A stretch of DNA of 46,264 bases from Cyanocohniella sp. LLY. GTDB lineage: Bacteria; Cyanobacteriota; Cyanobacteriia; Cyanobacteriales; Nostocaceae. The position numbers were made by a program, and so were the translations under genes. The stretch lies in contig JAKOMP010000046.1 in the NCBI GenBank assembly GCA_022241785.1, forward strand, positions 1 to 46,264, given 5' to 3'. The notes below the pieces were generated by a model. That model saw only the letters and a program-made list of their open reading frames with translations, had not been told where the DNA came from and searched no databases. This document shows positions 24,528-32,145 of this stretch, piece by piece. Every line of letters begins with the position of its first letter. Positions within the stretch are counted from its first letter, which is position 1.

Positions 24528-24825
24528 TTTTAACCTCGATTAATCCAGCCGCGAGAAAGTCTTTTAGTAATGCTATCAGGTCGCGATCGCATTCATCAGA
24601 AGCAACTTCATATTCTTCTAGAATGACCTGCTTGATCTCTTTTACCACTGTTGGTTCTTGAATCAAAGTCCATATCCTTGCCCCCACCTCATTCAGTCCG
24701 TGGTAAATTCCCGTTTTCAGATGCAAAATAACTGCTTCACCGCCAATATCGGAAAAAATTTGTTCGGGAACTGCTACTACCATCGAAGAGTCGCAAATGT
24801 GAGCATTTATTTCCGTAATTTTCAT
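24511..24825 (-). CDS. Lasso-peptide leader-binding protein, PqqD-like (B1/RRE)
   Basis: A 104-residue PqqD-family RiPP recognition element. Landmarks are VVAVPEQIFSDIGGEAVILHLKTGIYHGLNEVGARIW (about 16-52, the beta-hairpin and first helix), followed by the helical part with EEYEVASDECDRDLIALLKDFLAAGLIEV. The family binds the YxxP...G leader motif and presents the precursor to B2 and the cyclase. AAGGA precedes the ATG by eight bases. It is the first gene of the lasso operon; the 670-base region upstream, up to the tRNA, should contain the promoter. Confidence 0.87.
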   Translation of the reverse strand: MKITEINAHICDSSMVVAVPEQIFSDIGGEAVILHLKTGIYHGLNEVGARIWTLIQEPTVVKEIKQVILEEYEVASDECDRDLIALLKDFLAAGLIEVKNETTA

Positions 24826-25450
24826 CTGATTTTCCTTGTTTTGTGTGGCTATTTTTTACCAAAAACATAGCAAAGATTCTTAATTCCCTTGATTCTGGAC
24901 TAATTTAGAGAAATGATATTTATGATAGGAGCGGCAGTTTTAGTCTGGTTTTTTAGGATAAAATCTCTAATAAAACAGCCTTAATTCTTAGTATTAAACA
25001 CTGTATTTTGATCTCTTATTCTTTATTTATCAAGGATTCACACAAAGTCATACTTACGTATATGATTCATCAAAATACTATACATACGTGTAGTTAATTG
25101 TCAAATCAGATTCATGAAAAAATACAAAACTGTTATTTCTCCTAGATAAATGGCAACTAACTGACATTTAAAATGTAGCTATAGCTTAAGTATAGTTTTG
25201 CATGTACACCATAATAAAGTATAGGCATGTTAGTAATTTCCTCAATTCAGTAGATTTTGTCGCGAATTTGGCGCAATTTTTGGTATTTTCAATGTCATGG
25301 TCAGCAAGTATACAGCAGCAACACTGCGAACTATTCAAACAACTTAGTTCTCCATAGCAAGCAATCCGAAAAATATTTAACTTTACTGAATCTTTCACCA
25401 AGTTTTGTCAAACACCAGAAAATAGCATCCCTAAATTTTTCTCCCGGTAC
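24826..25450. other. Upstream region of the lasso operon
   Basis: About 625 bases of A+T-rich DNA between the B1 gene and the tRNA promoter. It holds two copies of ATACWTACGTRTA (25050-25062 and 25080-25092) but no recognisable gene. Short frames on both strands near 25186-25454 have no family features. Confidence 0.4.
25050..25092. promoter_or_regulatory. Paired ATACWTACGTRTA repeats upstream of the lasso operon
   Basis: Two 13-bp direct repeats (25050-25062 and 25080-25092) differ at two positions and are 30 bp apart, about three helical turns. The second lies inside an 18-bp imperfect palindrome ACTATACATACGTGTAGT (25077-25094). They are 225-268 bases upstream of the B1 start and may bind a dimeric regulator. 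Confidence 0.35.
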
Positions 25451-25481
25451 TTGACAAAACCTGGTTAGTGAATGTTATAGT
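25451..25481 (+). promoter_or_regulatory. Promoter of tRNA-Gln
   Basis: TTGACA at 25451-25456 is followed after 18-19 bases by TATAGT/TTATAG at 25475-25481, about 16 bases before the mature tRNA 5' end. Both boxes are close to consensus. Confidence 0.65.
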
Positions 25482-25496
25482 GTCTTAGTCAACTGA

Positions 25497-25568
25497 TGGG
25501 GCGTAGCCAAGTGGTAAGGCAGCGGGTTTTGGTCCCGCCATTCCTAGGTTCGAATCCTAGCGCCCCAG
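25497..25568 (+). tRNA. trnQ: tRNA-Gln (anticodon TTG)
   Basis: A 72-base cloverleaf. The acceptor stem TGGGGCG pairs with CGCCCCA. The D arm is GCCAAGTGGTAAGGC. The anticodon stem GCGGG/CCCGC encloses TTTTGGT, giving anticodon TTG for CAA (and CAG by wobble). The T arm is CTAGG-TTCGAAT-CCTAG and the discriminator base is G. CCA is not encoded. Confidence 0.95.
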
Positions 25569-25574
25569 TGAAAT

Positions 25575-25605
25575 GAGGAGTAATTAATTTTGCTCCTCTT
25601 TTTTT
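25575..25605 (+). terminator. Intrinsic terminator of tRNA-Gln
   Basis: GAGGAG and CTCCTC form a 6-bp GC-rich stem around a 12-base loop, followed directly by seven T residues. It starts seven bases after the tRNA. Confidence 0.75.
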
Positions 25606-25633
25606 GTAGCTAACAAAATTTTGGTTCCCATCA

Positions 25634-25661
25634 CCTAGTACCGCTGCGCGGAAGTCAAAAG
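25634..25661 (+). repeat. Dispersed repeat, copy 1
   Basis: CCTAGTACCGC-TGCGCGGAAGTCAAAAG; its reverse complement appears at 40399-40427 with two or three changes. The other copy lies upstream of the TonB-receptor gene. Confidence 0.6.
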
Positions 25662-25867
25662 GAGCCAGTGCGTTGGGCGGGTTCCCCGACTTGTAGCAAC
25701 TGGCGTTCAAAAGTCAAAAGTCAAAAAGCTGATCAAACAGGCTGTTTGACGATTTCAAATGGTATGCCTATTTACGCCCTGCTGTACTAGGATTTACGCA
25801 AAATTCACGTCATTAAGTCGGCGTAGCTTCTTCTAGAGAAGGGTAGCATAGTGACGTCATCGTACGC

Positions 25868-25905
25868 TCCGCGGTAAGCGCAGCCATGCCCGTTAGGGCT
25901 TTACT
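25868..25905 (+). repeat. Dispersed repeat, copy 1 of the GGTAAGCGCAGC type
   Basis: CGCGGTAAGCGCAGC followed by ATGCCC and AGGGCTTTAC recurs at about 43840-43877 in the same orientation with few changes. GGGCTTTA/ATGCCC elements of this sort are common small dispersed repeats in Nostoc-type genomes. Confidence 0.6.
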
Positions 25906-26288
25906 CTATACGAAACCTGTTGCGAGCGTAGCGTGGTAATCCGGTCACCATAATTTTGCTGGCAGAAGTCTTGAATCAACAAAATAAACGCCATAGCTTT
26001 GACTCAATACCTAAGTGAGGCAACCGATATAGTCTACGCAATGTTACTGTAGTTATATTAAATTGCTCCCAGTTTGGTTGTATCTTTAACAAAGTAGTTA
26101 AAATGATTGAGTATAATAGCCACGTTGTGGAAAAAACCTATACCCACTGAAGTTGTTTGCTTCATAAAGCTATTCAGTTAATTCAGTAATTTTTCTGCTA
26201 CAGTTCAAGCTAAGACAATTTTGAACAAGTTTAATTAAACTACGCCAAGTCTGTTTTAGAAGTTTCAGTAGTTTCAATTACAAATACT

Positions 26289-28550
26289 ATGCTTCAGTCA
26301 GAGAAAAATCCCTACCTGTTATCACAAACTAAGATTGCTCAGTCAAATAGTGATGATGAATTGAATTTAGGTCAAATTGCAGCAGTCTTACGTCGTCGAT
26401 TGTGGTTAATTGTGGGTATAACAGGCGTATTAGCAACCGCATCTGTACTGAAGGCTAAATCAGATCCCCCAGTCTATCAAGGGACGTTCGACATTTTGAC
26501 CAGACGGGGAACTGGCGAAAGTCAGGTAGTAGCTAATTTTCCTCAAGCCATAGATTCTCAAGGAAATACAGCCACTCCTCAGCAACAGTTACAAACAACA
26601 ATTAAGGTTTTACAGAGTCCTAGAGTCATCGAACCGATTATTGCTCAACTCCAGGCTCAAGACCCAAACTTTATTGACAGACTCCAGGCTCAATACCCAG
26701 ACTTTATTGAAAGCCTTAAGGCTCGACATTCAGAAATTACTCCCAATCTGTTGTATGACATGTTTGTGAGTAACTTAATCGTCACATCCCCAGAGCCAAA
26801 CATTATTAATGTTCAATTTATTAACCCAGATAGACAAATAGTCAGGGATTTTTCTAATCTACTAGCTGATGCTTATTTGCAGTATAGTCTGGAGGATAGG
26901 CAATCAGAAGTAGTTCAGGCAATTAACTTTGTCAATGAACAAAGAAAGCCTTTAGATGAGCGGGTACAATATTGGCAAAATCAACTACGGAACCTGCGAT
27001 TAGAAAATAGTTTAATTGACCCCACCCAAAAGGGTCAGGAGTTGTCAACTCAAATTTCTACATTGACTAGACAACAACTAGAAAACCGGGTGCAATTAGA
27101 AGAATCTATAGCTAGATATCAGGACTTACAAAGTGAGTTAGCACAACAGCCAGGTGAGAGAGCTGGTAATTCTTTGCTCAGTGAAAACAGTAGATATCAA
27201 GCAATACTGGATCAACTGCAAGCGGCGGATATTGAACTCACCAGACAGTCAGCCGTATTAACGGATGATAATCCTATAATAGTGACGTTAAGAGAGAGGA
27301 AAGCTTATTTACTTCCTTTGCTGGCTGGAGAAGAAGAGCGAGTGCAAAGAGATTTTCAAAGCCGTATCCGCGCACTATCAGCTCGTGAAATTTCTTTAAC
27401 GGAGAATATTAGAGAACTCCATAATCAAGTCAGAATTTTGGCTAGCATTAGCCGTAATTACGATAATATTCAGCGGGAATTACAAATTGCCACCGAGGGG
27501 CTGAATCAGTTTACAGCTAAACAACAAGCCTTACAAATAGATAAAGCTCAAAAACAACAACCTTGGCTATTACTTGATCCACAATTATCTAGAGTTAATA
27601 GTCCTGGGGCCATTTCTGATAGTGCTACGAGAAACTTAGTGGTAGGTGGTGCTTTAGGACTATTATTAGGTATAGGAGCAGCCTTAATTGTAGATAAACT
27701 CAGTAACATATACTATAGCGCTCAAGAACTTAAAGATAATACTCGACTGCCACTTTTAGGGATAGTTCCTTTAAGAAAAGATCTGGAAACAACCAACCCT
27801 ACACAATTATCTAGAGCAATACAACAACCAAATAGCGCCTCATTTTTTGAGGTGTTTCGTTCGCTTTACACCAACATTTTGCTTTTAGGTTCAGATACAC
27901 CAATTCGTTCTTTGGTAATCAGTTCACCTGTGCAGGGAGATGGTAAATCTACAGTTGCTATACAGTTAGCACAAGCAGCCGCAGCTATGGGGCAAAGAGT
28001 ATTACTAGTAGATGCTAATCTACGTTGTCCTACCCTACACAATCGAGTAGGACTGATGAATATTCAAGGATTGACTGATGTAATTTCCCAAGATCTAGAT
28101 TGGCACAATGTCATCGAGCGATCGCCACTAGAAGACAACTTGTTGGTCATGACAGCAGGGCCAATTCCCCCCGATTCCGTCAGGTTGTTGGCTTCTCAAA
28201 AAATGCATGATTTGATGGACAACCTACAAGCCAGTTTCGATTTAGTTATTTATGATACTCCGCCACTTTTAGGGTTTGCAGATGCCTACTTAATGGCTTC
28301 TAATACTGACGGTATTGTACTAGTAGCTGGTTTAGGTAAGCTAAAGCGGACTGCACTACAGCAAGTATTAGAAGAAATTCAGATATCTGGTACTCCCCTA
28401 TTAGGAATGATCGCTAATAGATCTAAAGATGCTACACCTGTATCTCATAACTATTATCACCAGTACTATCAGCAAAGCATGGTAGCGCAACTATCTAGTA
28501 GAGATGCAGAAACACGTGCCTCTGCATTGAGAGGTAACGGACACCGTTAG
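26289..28550 (+). CDS. Wzc/GumC-like polysaccharide co-polymerase with BY-kinase domain
   Basis: A 753-residue inner-membrane protein for exopolysaccharide chain length and export. Domains in order: Wzz domain with a first transmembrane helix (RRRLWLIVGITGVLATASVL, about 36-55), a long periplasmic coiled-coil part (about 190-420), a second transmembrane helix (VVGGALGLLLGIGAALIV), and a cytosolic CpsD/CapB kinase. The kinase has Walker A SSPVQGDGKST, Walker A' LLVDANLR and Walker B DLVIYDTPPLLGF. A C-terminal Tyr cluster (NYYHQYYQQ) provides autophosphorylation sites. Near residues 118-148 a short unit (QAQDPNFIDRL, QAQYPDFIESL) is repeated in tandem. The gene stands alone on the plus strand; its partner without the Tyr cluster lies at 32.1 kb. 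Confidence 0.87.
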   Translation: MLQSEKNPYLLSQTKIAQSNSDDELNLGQIAAVLRRRLWLIVGITGVLATASVLKAKSDPPVYQGTFDILTRRGTGESQVVANFPQAIDSQGNTATPQQQLQTTIKVLQSPRVIEPIIAQLQAQDPNFIDRLQAQYPDFIESLKARHSEITPNLLYDMFVSNLIVTSPEPNIINVQFINPDRQIVRDFSNLLADAYLQYSLEDRQSEVVQAINFVNEQRKPLDERVQYWQNQLRNLRLENSLIDPTQKGQELSTQISTLTRQQLENRVQLEESIARYQDLQSELAQQPGERAGNSLLSENSRYQAILDQLQAADIELTRQSAVLTDDNPIIVTLRERKAYLLPLLAGEEERVQRDFQSRIRALSAREISLTENIRELHNQVRILASISRNYDNIQRELQIATEGLNQFTAKQQALQIDKAQKQQPWLLLDPQLSRVNSPGAISDSATRNLVVGGALGLLLGIGAALIVDKLSNIYYSAQELKDNTRLPLLGIVPLRKDLETTNPTQLSRAIQQPNSASFFEVFRSLYTNILLLGSDTPIRSLVISSPVQGDGKSTVAIQLAQAAAAMGQRVLLVDANLRCPTLHNRVGLMNIQGLTDVISQDLDWHNVIERSPLEDNLLVMTAGPIPPDSVRLLASQKMHDLMDNLQASFDLVIYDTPPLLGFADAYLMASNTDGIVLVAGLGKLKRTALQQVLEEIQISGTPLLGMIANRSKDATPVSHNYYHQYYQQSMVAQLSSRDAETRASALRGNGHR

Positions 28551-28561
28551 GGTTTGTAGGG

Positions 28562-28593
28562 TTTATAGAGAGGACTAAAGTCCTCTCTATAAA
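28562..28593. terminator. Perfect 14-bp hairpin after the Wzc-like gene
   Basis: TTTATAGAGAGGAC pairs fully with GTCCTCTCTATAAA around a TAAA loop, 12 bases past the stop codon and facing a convergent gene. The GAGGACTAAAGTCCTC core is a frequent cyanobacterial dispersed repeat. There is no T-run, so termination is plausible but not certain. Confidence 0.5.
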
Positions 28594-28666
28594 TCTAGGA
28601 TAGTGCGTTTCGCTACCCGACAAAACACGCTACTACAAAAAAGCATTTGGGGTGATAACTTTTGTC

Positions 28667-29146
28667 TTATTTTTCAGGCGACTTTAAAGCTTGATCCAAA
28701 ACTTGCCGTGCATGTTCTGCCTTGTCCCTTGCTTCCTGATAGCGTAGATTAGCTTGGGCAAAGTTTTTTAGGACTTTAAAACCTTCCTTCAGGCTAGCTA
28801 TTTCCTCTTCGCTAACTGAGTCATCTGAAAAGAGAACATCAACAGCCTGGCGAACTTCCAATGCTTCAGTGCGTGTTTCCTGCACTTTGAGCTTCAGGGT
28901 GGCTAGAGTGTTCAAAACCTGAACAGCTTGCGTAATGCTGTCCTCACCACTTACAGCATCATTAGCTGCTTCCTTAACCTGAATTAATTGTTGAGGCCCA
29001 AATCCCTCTTCCAATTCCGTTGATAGCTGACCGGCATCCATCAATTCCATCAGCTGATCCATAGCTTTATCACGGGCTTTGGCTGAATCTTTTCCAGAAA
29101 CAGTGAGGATAATTTCTGGACTTTGAGCGAGAGTATACTGAACCAT
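28667..29146 (-). CDS. Conserved cyanobacterial hypothetical protein, helical
   Basis: A 159-residue protein I cannot assign. It begins MVQYTLAQSPEIILTVSGKDSAKARDKAMDQLMELM and is predicted mostly helical with charged heptad-like stretches after residue 60, so a coiled coil or helical bundle is likely. It has no signal peptide, membrane segment or Cys motif. Acidic and basic residues alternate through the C-terminal half (LRYQEARDKAEHARQVLDQAL). The composition is typical of a real cytosolic protein. It converges with the Wzc-like gene and is divergent from the next gene, so it has its own promoter in the 184-base gap upstream. Confidence 0.7.
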   Translation of the reverse strand: MVQYTLAQSPEIILTVSGKDSAKARDKAMDQLMELMDAGQLSTELEEGFGPQQLIQVKEAANDAVSGEDSITQAVQVLNTLATLKLKVQETRTEALEVRQAVDVLFSDDSVSEEEIASLKEGFKVLKNFAQANLRYQEARDKAEHARQVLDQALKSPEK

Positions 29147-29330
29147 ACTAAGGACAGAAAAATTGCTGATTAATCAAGCCAAGATAAATGATTTTAGCAT
29201 GAAGCGATCGCAGCTAAATCACACGAAAAATAATTCCTGGGGATTTCATCCCCTGCACCCGAACAAGCTCATAAAAATAAAACTTTATACTTAATAAAGA
29301 CAAAGCGAATTTTAACAAGAGGGAAGAGTG

Positions 29331-30650
29331 ATGACTCCCAATCCCACCATCATGAAAGCTATAGAAAATCTGGGCTACCGAGTCACTGTTGGTGATGTGG
29401 CAACCCAGGCAGGATTAAATGTGGCAGAGGCTGGCCAAGGATTATTAGCCCTGGCTTCTGATGCTGGTGGACATCTTCAAGTAGCAGAAACTGGTGATAT
29501 TGTTTACAAGTTTCCGCAAAATTTCCGAGATATATTACGTAATAAATACTTGCAGTTAAGATTGCGGGAATGGTGGCAGAAAGTCTGGGGGGGTCTGTTT
29601 TACCTCATTCGCGTTTCTTTTGGAGTTCTCTTAATTGCTTCCATTGCCCTGATAACTATTACCATCATTGTCATCATTACCGCCTCTAGCTCAGATCGCA
29701 ACGGCAACAGTCGGGGAAGTAGTTCTAGGGGTGGGGGGGGGTTATTCTATTTCCCATTTCCCAATTTATTTTGGTACTTTAGCCCCAATTATCGCCCACG
29801 CTACCAGGAAACACGGTATAGCAGGCAGCATGACAGACGTCAAGAAAGCGAACTGAATTTTTTTGAGGCTGTATTTTCGTTTTTATTTGGCGATGGTAAT
29901 CCTAATGCCAACTTAGAAGAACGCCGTTGGCAAGAAATTGCCACTGTGATTCAAAATAACCGTGGTGCAGTGGTAGCCGAACAAATTGCCCCCTATCTGG
30001 ATAATCTAGGTGCAAGTTATACACAAGAATACGAAGATTATATGTTGCCTGTGCTGACACGATTTAATGGGCAACCAGAAGTCAGTCCGGAAGGGCAAAT
30101 CGTCTATTACTTCCCAGAGTTGCAAGTCAAAGCCAGCAAAACACGTCATCAGTCAGTCTCAACCTACTTAGAAGAATTGTCCTGGCGTTTTAGTGCCGCA
30201 AGTTCAGGACAAATTATGCTATCGGCGGGATTGGGGATACTTAATTTCGTCGCGGCATTAATATTGGGAGGTTTAATAGCTGATGGTACAGTTGCCGCTG
30301 AATTAGGTGGATTAGTTGCTTTTGTCCAAGGAATTTATTGGTTATTGTTGGCTTACGGCGCAGGTTTTTTGGCCATACCCTTAGTACGTTATTTTTGGAT
30401 TCAATGGCGCAATCAAAAAATTGCTGCCCGTAACCGCGATCGCCTGTCTCGGTCTAGGCTATTAGCAGACCCAAATACTGGTTTACAGCGCAAAATCAAT
30501 TTCGCCCAGCAATTTGCCACCGAAAAAGTCATCAGCAAAGACGATGTAATCTATTCCAGCGAAACCGACTTAATTGACCAAGAAGTTGAGCGTTCCGCAC
30601 AAATTGACGCAGAATGGCAACGGCGTTTGCAGGAAGGGAGTGGGGAGTAG
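29331..30650 (+). CDS. Cyanobacterial membrane protein of unknown function
   Basis: A 439-residue protein. The start was set at the ATG after GAGGGAAGA; a GTG one codon earlier is possible. The N-terminal 60 residues (NPTIMKAIENLGYRVTVGDVATQAGLNVAEAGQGLLALAS) resemble a winged-helix domain. One transmembrane helix follows at about 90-118, then a Gly/Ser/Arg-rich linker and an aromatic stretch, then a repeat of the winged-helix-like unit (EIATVIQNNRGAVVAEQIAPYLD) and two more hydrophobic segments near 295-350. The last codons and stop lie inside a GGGAGTR heptamer array, so the C-terminus GSGE is repeat-derived. Function is unknown. Confidence 0.75.
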   Translation: MTPNPTIMKAIENLGYRVTVGDVATQAGLNVAEAGQGLLALASDAGGHLQVAETGDIVYKFPQNFRDILRNKYLQLRLREWWQKVWGGLFYLIRVSFGVLLIASIALITITIIVIITASSSDRNGNSRGSSSRGGGGLFYFPFPNLFWYFSPNYRPRYQETRYSRQHDRRQESELNFFEAVFSFLFGDGNPNANLEERRWQEIATVIQNNRGAVVAEQIAPYLDNLGASYTQEYEDYMLPVLTRFNGQPEVSPEGQIVYYFPELQVKASKTRHQSVSTYLEELSWRFSAASSGQIMLSAGLGILNFVAALILGGLIADGTVAAELGGLVAFVQGIYWLLLAYGAGFLAIPLVRYFWIQWRNQKIAARNRDRLSRSRLLADPNTGLQRKINFAQQFATEKVISKDDVIYSSETDLIDQEVERSAQIDAEWQRRLQEGSGE

Positions 30651-30690
30651 GGAGCGGGGAGTAGGGAGTAGGGAGTGGGGAGTGGGGAGG
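30636..30690 (+). repeat. STRR array of GGGAGTR heptamers
   Basis: Eight near-identical heptamers (GGGAGTG, GGGAGTA, GGGAGCG, GGGAGTA, GGGAGTA, GGGAGTG, GGGAGTG, GGGAGGA). The TAG stop of the preceding gene is formed within the second unit. It matches the short tandemly repeated repetitive class known in heterocystous cyanobacteria. Confidence 0.85.
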
Positions 30691-30728
30691 ATAAAAAACA
30701 AGGATGTTGATACTCAACGAAAGTCTTT

Positions 30729-30760
30729 CCCCCCTGCACCCTGCCCCCTGCCCCCCTGCC
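30729..30760 (+). repeat. STRR array of CTGCCCC heptamers
   Basis: CTGCACC, CTGCCCC, CTGCCCC and a partial unit lie between the two convergent genes, six bases before the stop of the SpoIID-domain gene. A similar C-rich array occurs at 32083-32110. Confidence 0.75.
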
Positions 30761-30765
30761 TCTTC

Positions 30766-31920
30766 TTACTTCGCCTTAATTGGCGTCAGGGCGACACCTC
30801 GGTAATAGTGTCCTAAAATTTGCAGATGGTTTGCTCCTTGTCGGGCCAAATTATACGCTCCCCATTGACTCATGCCTAAACCATGACCGAAACCTAGACC
30901 TTGTAGGACAAATTTACCGTCTTGTTGTTTACTGATGCGAAAGCGGGTACTTCTCAGTTTGAGCGCAGTACGTACTTCTTCGCCCTTGAGTGTTTTTGTC
31001 CCCTTGTCACCGACAATTCTTAAAGCTTTAACACTACCAAAAGGTGAGTGAGCTTCGGGAATCATTTCTGTGACAGTACCTACACCAGAAACCCTGCTGC
31101 CAATTTCATCCGGGGTGAAGGTATTTACCCAATTACAAGCGCTGATATTTTGATCGTAGTCTTGAACAGCACGCAGGTAAGCTAAAGGATTTCCCCAAAC
31201 ATCTTCCACATTTTCAGTGTGTCCGCCAGAACAAGCGTGGAAGACCGAGAGAATAACTTGGTTATTATGAGTCAGGACTTTCCCCGCTGTGGCATCGACT
31301 GCATTGTAAGTGCTAGAAGATTCGCTCATGACTCCTTTATAAATTTGCCAGCGATCTGGACTAGCACCCAAGTCAAAAGTGGGATTATTGCGTTGTTCGT
31401 TGCGCTTGTAGAGAGCGTAGGTACGAGCTGCGATCGCCTGGGCTTTAAGAGCCTCCTCAGGCCAGCCAGCATCCATTTCACCACCAAGAACACTGTAAAG
31501 ATATTCTTCTAAATCAACCCAATTAACGGCATCTAAACCCTTGTCTGTAGGGACAACCAACGTTCTCCCCCGATACCAGCGATCGCCTATATAAACAAAT
31601 CCATCACCTGTAGGCTCAATCCAAAATAAACCAGATTGCCACCTATCCAAAGCCACACCACCAGGGATAGTTTGGGCATTAAATGAACTCATCGCCGGTA
31701 ATTGCCCCAGAGTCCGACCACTACTATCCTTAACAACCGCAGTCGTAGAACTACCGACCTTAACCTGATTAACACCTCTTTCAATTGCCACGCGTAGAAT
31801 CACAGATGCTTGAGCGGGGGCCACTAAAGCCAACCACAAAAAGATACCTATCCACCAATGACGTACTTTGATCTGAGAAAATAAAGAGCCTAACAACAGT
31901 TGAAATTTCATACTGATCAT
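30766..31920 (-). CDS. SpoIID/LytB-domain protein
   Basis: A 384-residue exported protein. A signal peptide or anchor lies near the start (HWWIGIFLWLALVAPAQA). The middle and C-terminal parts form a SpoIID domain: LEEYLYSVLGGEMDAGWPEEALKAQAIAARTYAL, SYNAVDATAGKVLTHN, SVFHACSGGHTENVEDVWG and the late GFGHGLGMSQWGAY motif. SpoIID proteins cut peptidoglycan glycan strands (lytic transglycosylase on denuded strands); cyanobacterial relatives act on wall remodelling and possibly septal junctions. The Glu in GGEMDAGW is the expected catalytic residue. It lies between two Wzc-like genes, suggesting envelope function. No clear ribosome site; a second Met three codons in is possible. Confidence 0.82.
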   Translation of the reverse strand: MISMKFQLLLGSLFSQIKVRHWWIGIFLWLALVAPAQASVILRVAIERGVNQVKVGSSTTAVVKDSSGRTLGQLPAMSSFNAQTIPGGVALDRWQSGLFWIEPTGDGFVYIGDRWYRGRTLVVPTDKGLDAVNWVDLEEYLYSVLGGEMDAGWPEEALKAQAIAARTYALYKRNEQRNNPTFDLGASPDRWQIYKGVMSESSSTYNAVDATAGKVLTHNNQVILSVFHACSGGHTENVEDVWGNPLAYLRAVQDYDQNISACNWVNTFTPDEIGSRVSGVGTVTEMIPEAHSPFGSVKALRIVGDKGTKTLKGEEVRTALKLRSTRFRISKQQDGKFVLQGLGFGHGLGMSQWGAYNLARQGANHLQILGHYYRGVALTPIKAK

Positions 31921-32082
31921 TTAAATCACATTTAGTATCTGTGTGACGCTCTGGATTATAGTATCTGCCACTTAAGATGAGACAGTTATCCCTTTAGGGA
32001 AGTTGCCACTTCTTCATAATTATGCGATCAGTATTGAAATTCGGCTAATTAAATATCATTAGTCATTAGTCAGCTTCTTCTC

Positions 32083-32145
32083 CCCCTGCTCCCTGCCCCC
32101 TGCCTCCCTGCCTATTATTCACCCACTCCCCACTCTCCTTGAGAA
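32083..32145. repeat. STRR arrays at the 3' end of the second Wzc-like gene
   Basis: A C-rich part (CCCCCTGCTCCCTGCCCCCTGC-type units, 32083-32110) is followed by ACTCCCC/CACTCTCC units (32118-32140) that lie inside the coding region on the minus strand. Thus the last residues of the protein (GEWGVGE) are encoded by the repeat. Confidence 0.75.

Larger units (their letters stand above)
25606..26288. other. Repeat-rich intergenic region
   Basis: About 680 bases without a gene. It contains dispersed repeats: 25634-25661 recurs inverted at 40399-40427, and 25868-25905 recurs at about 43840-43877. The rest is A+T-rich and should carry the promoter of the following Wzc-like gene. Confidence 0.5.

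Noticed and set aside
25186-25454. Short overlapping frames on both strands between the lasso operon and tRNA-Gln
   Set aside because: Unusual composition, no ribosome sites, and overlap with the tRNA promoter.
30636-30690. A CRISPR or satellite array
   Set aside because: Units are only seven bases with no spacers; this is the STRR class of cyanobacterial repeats.
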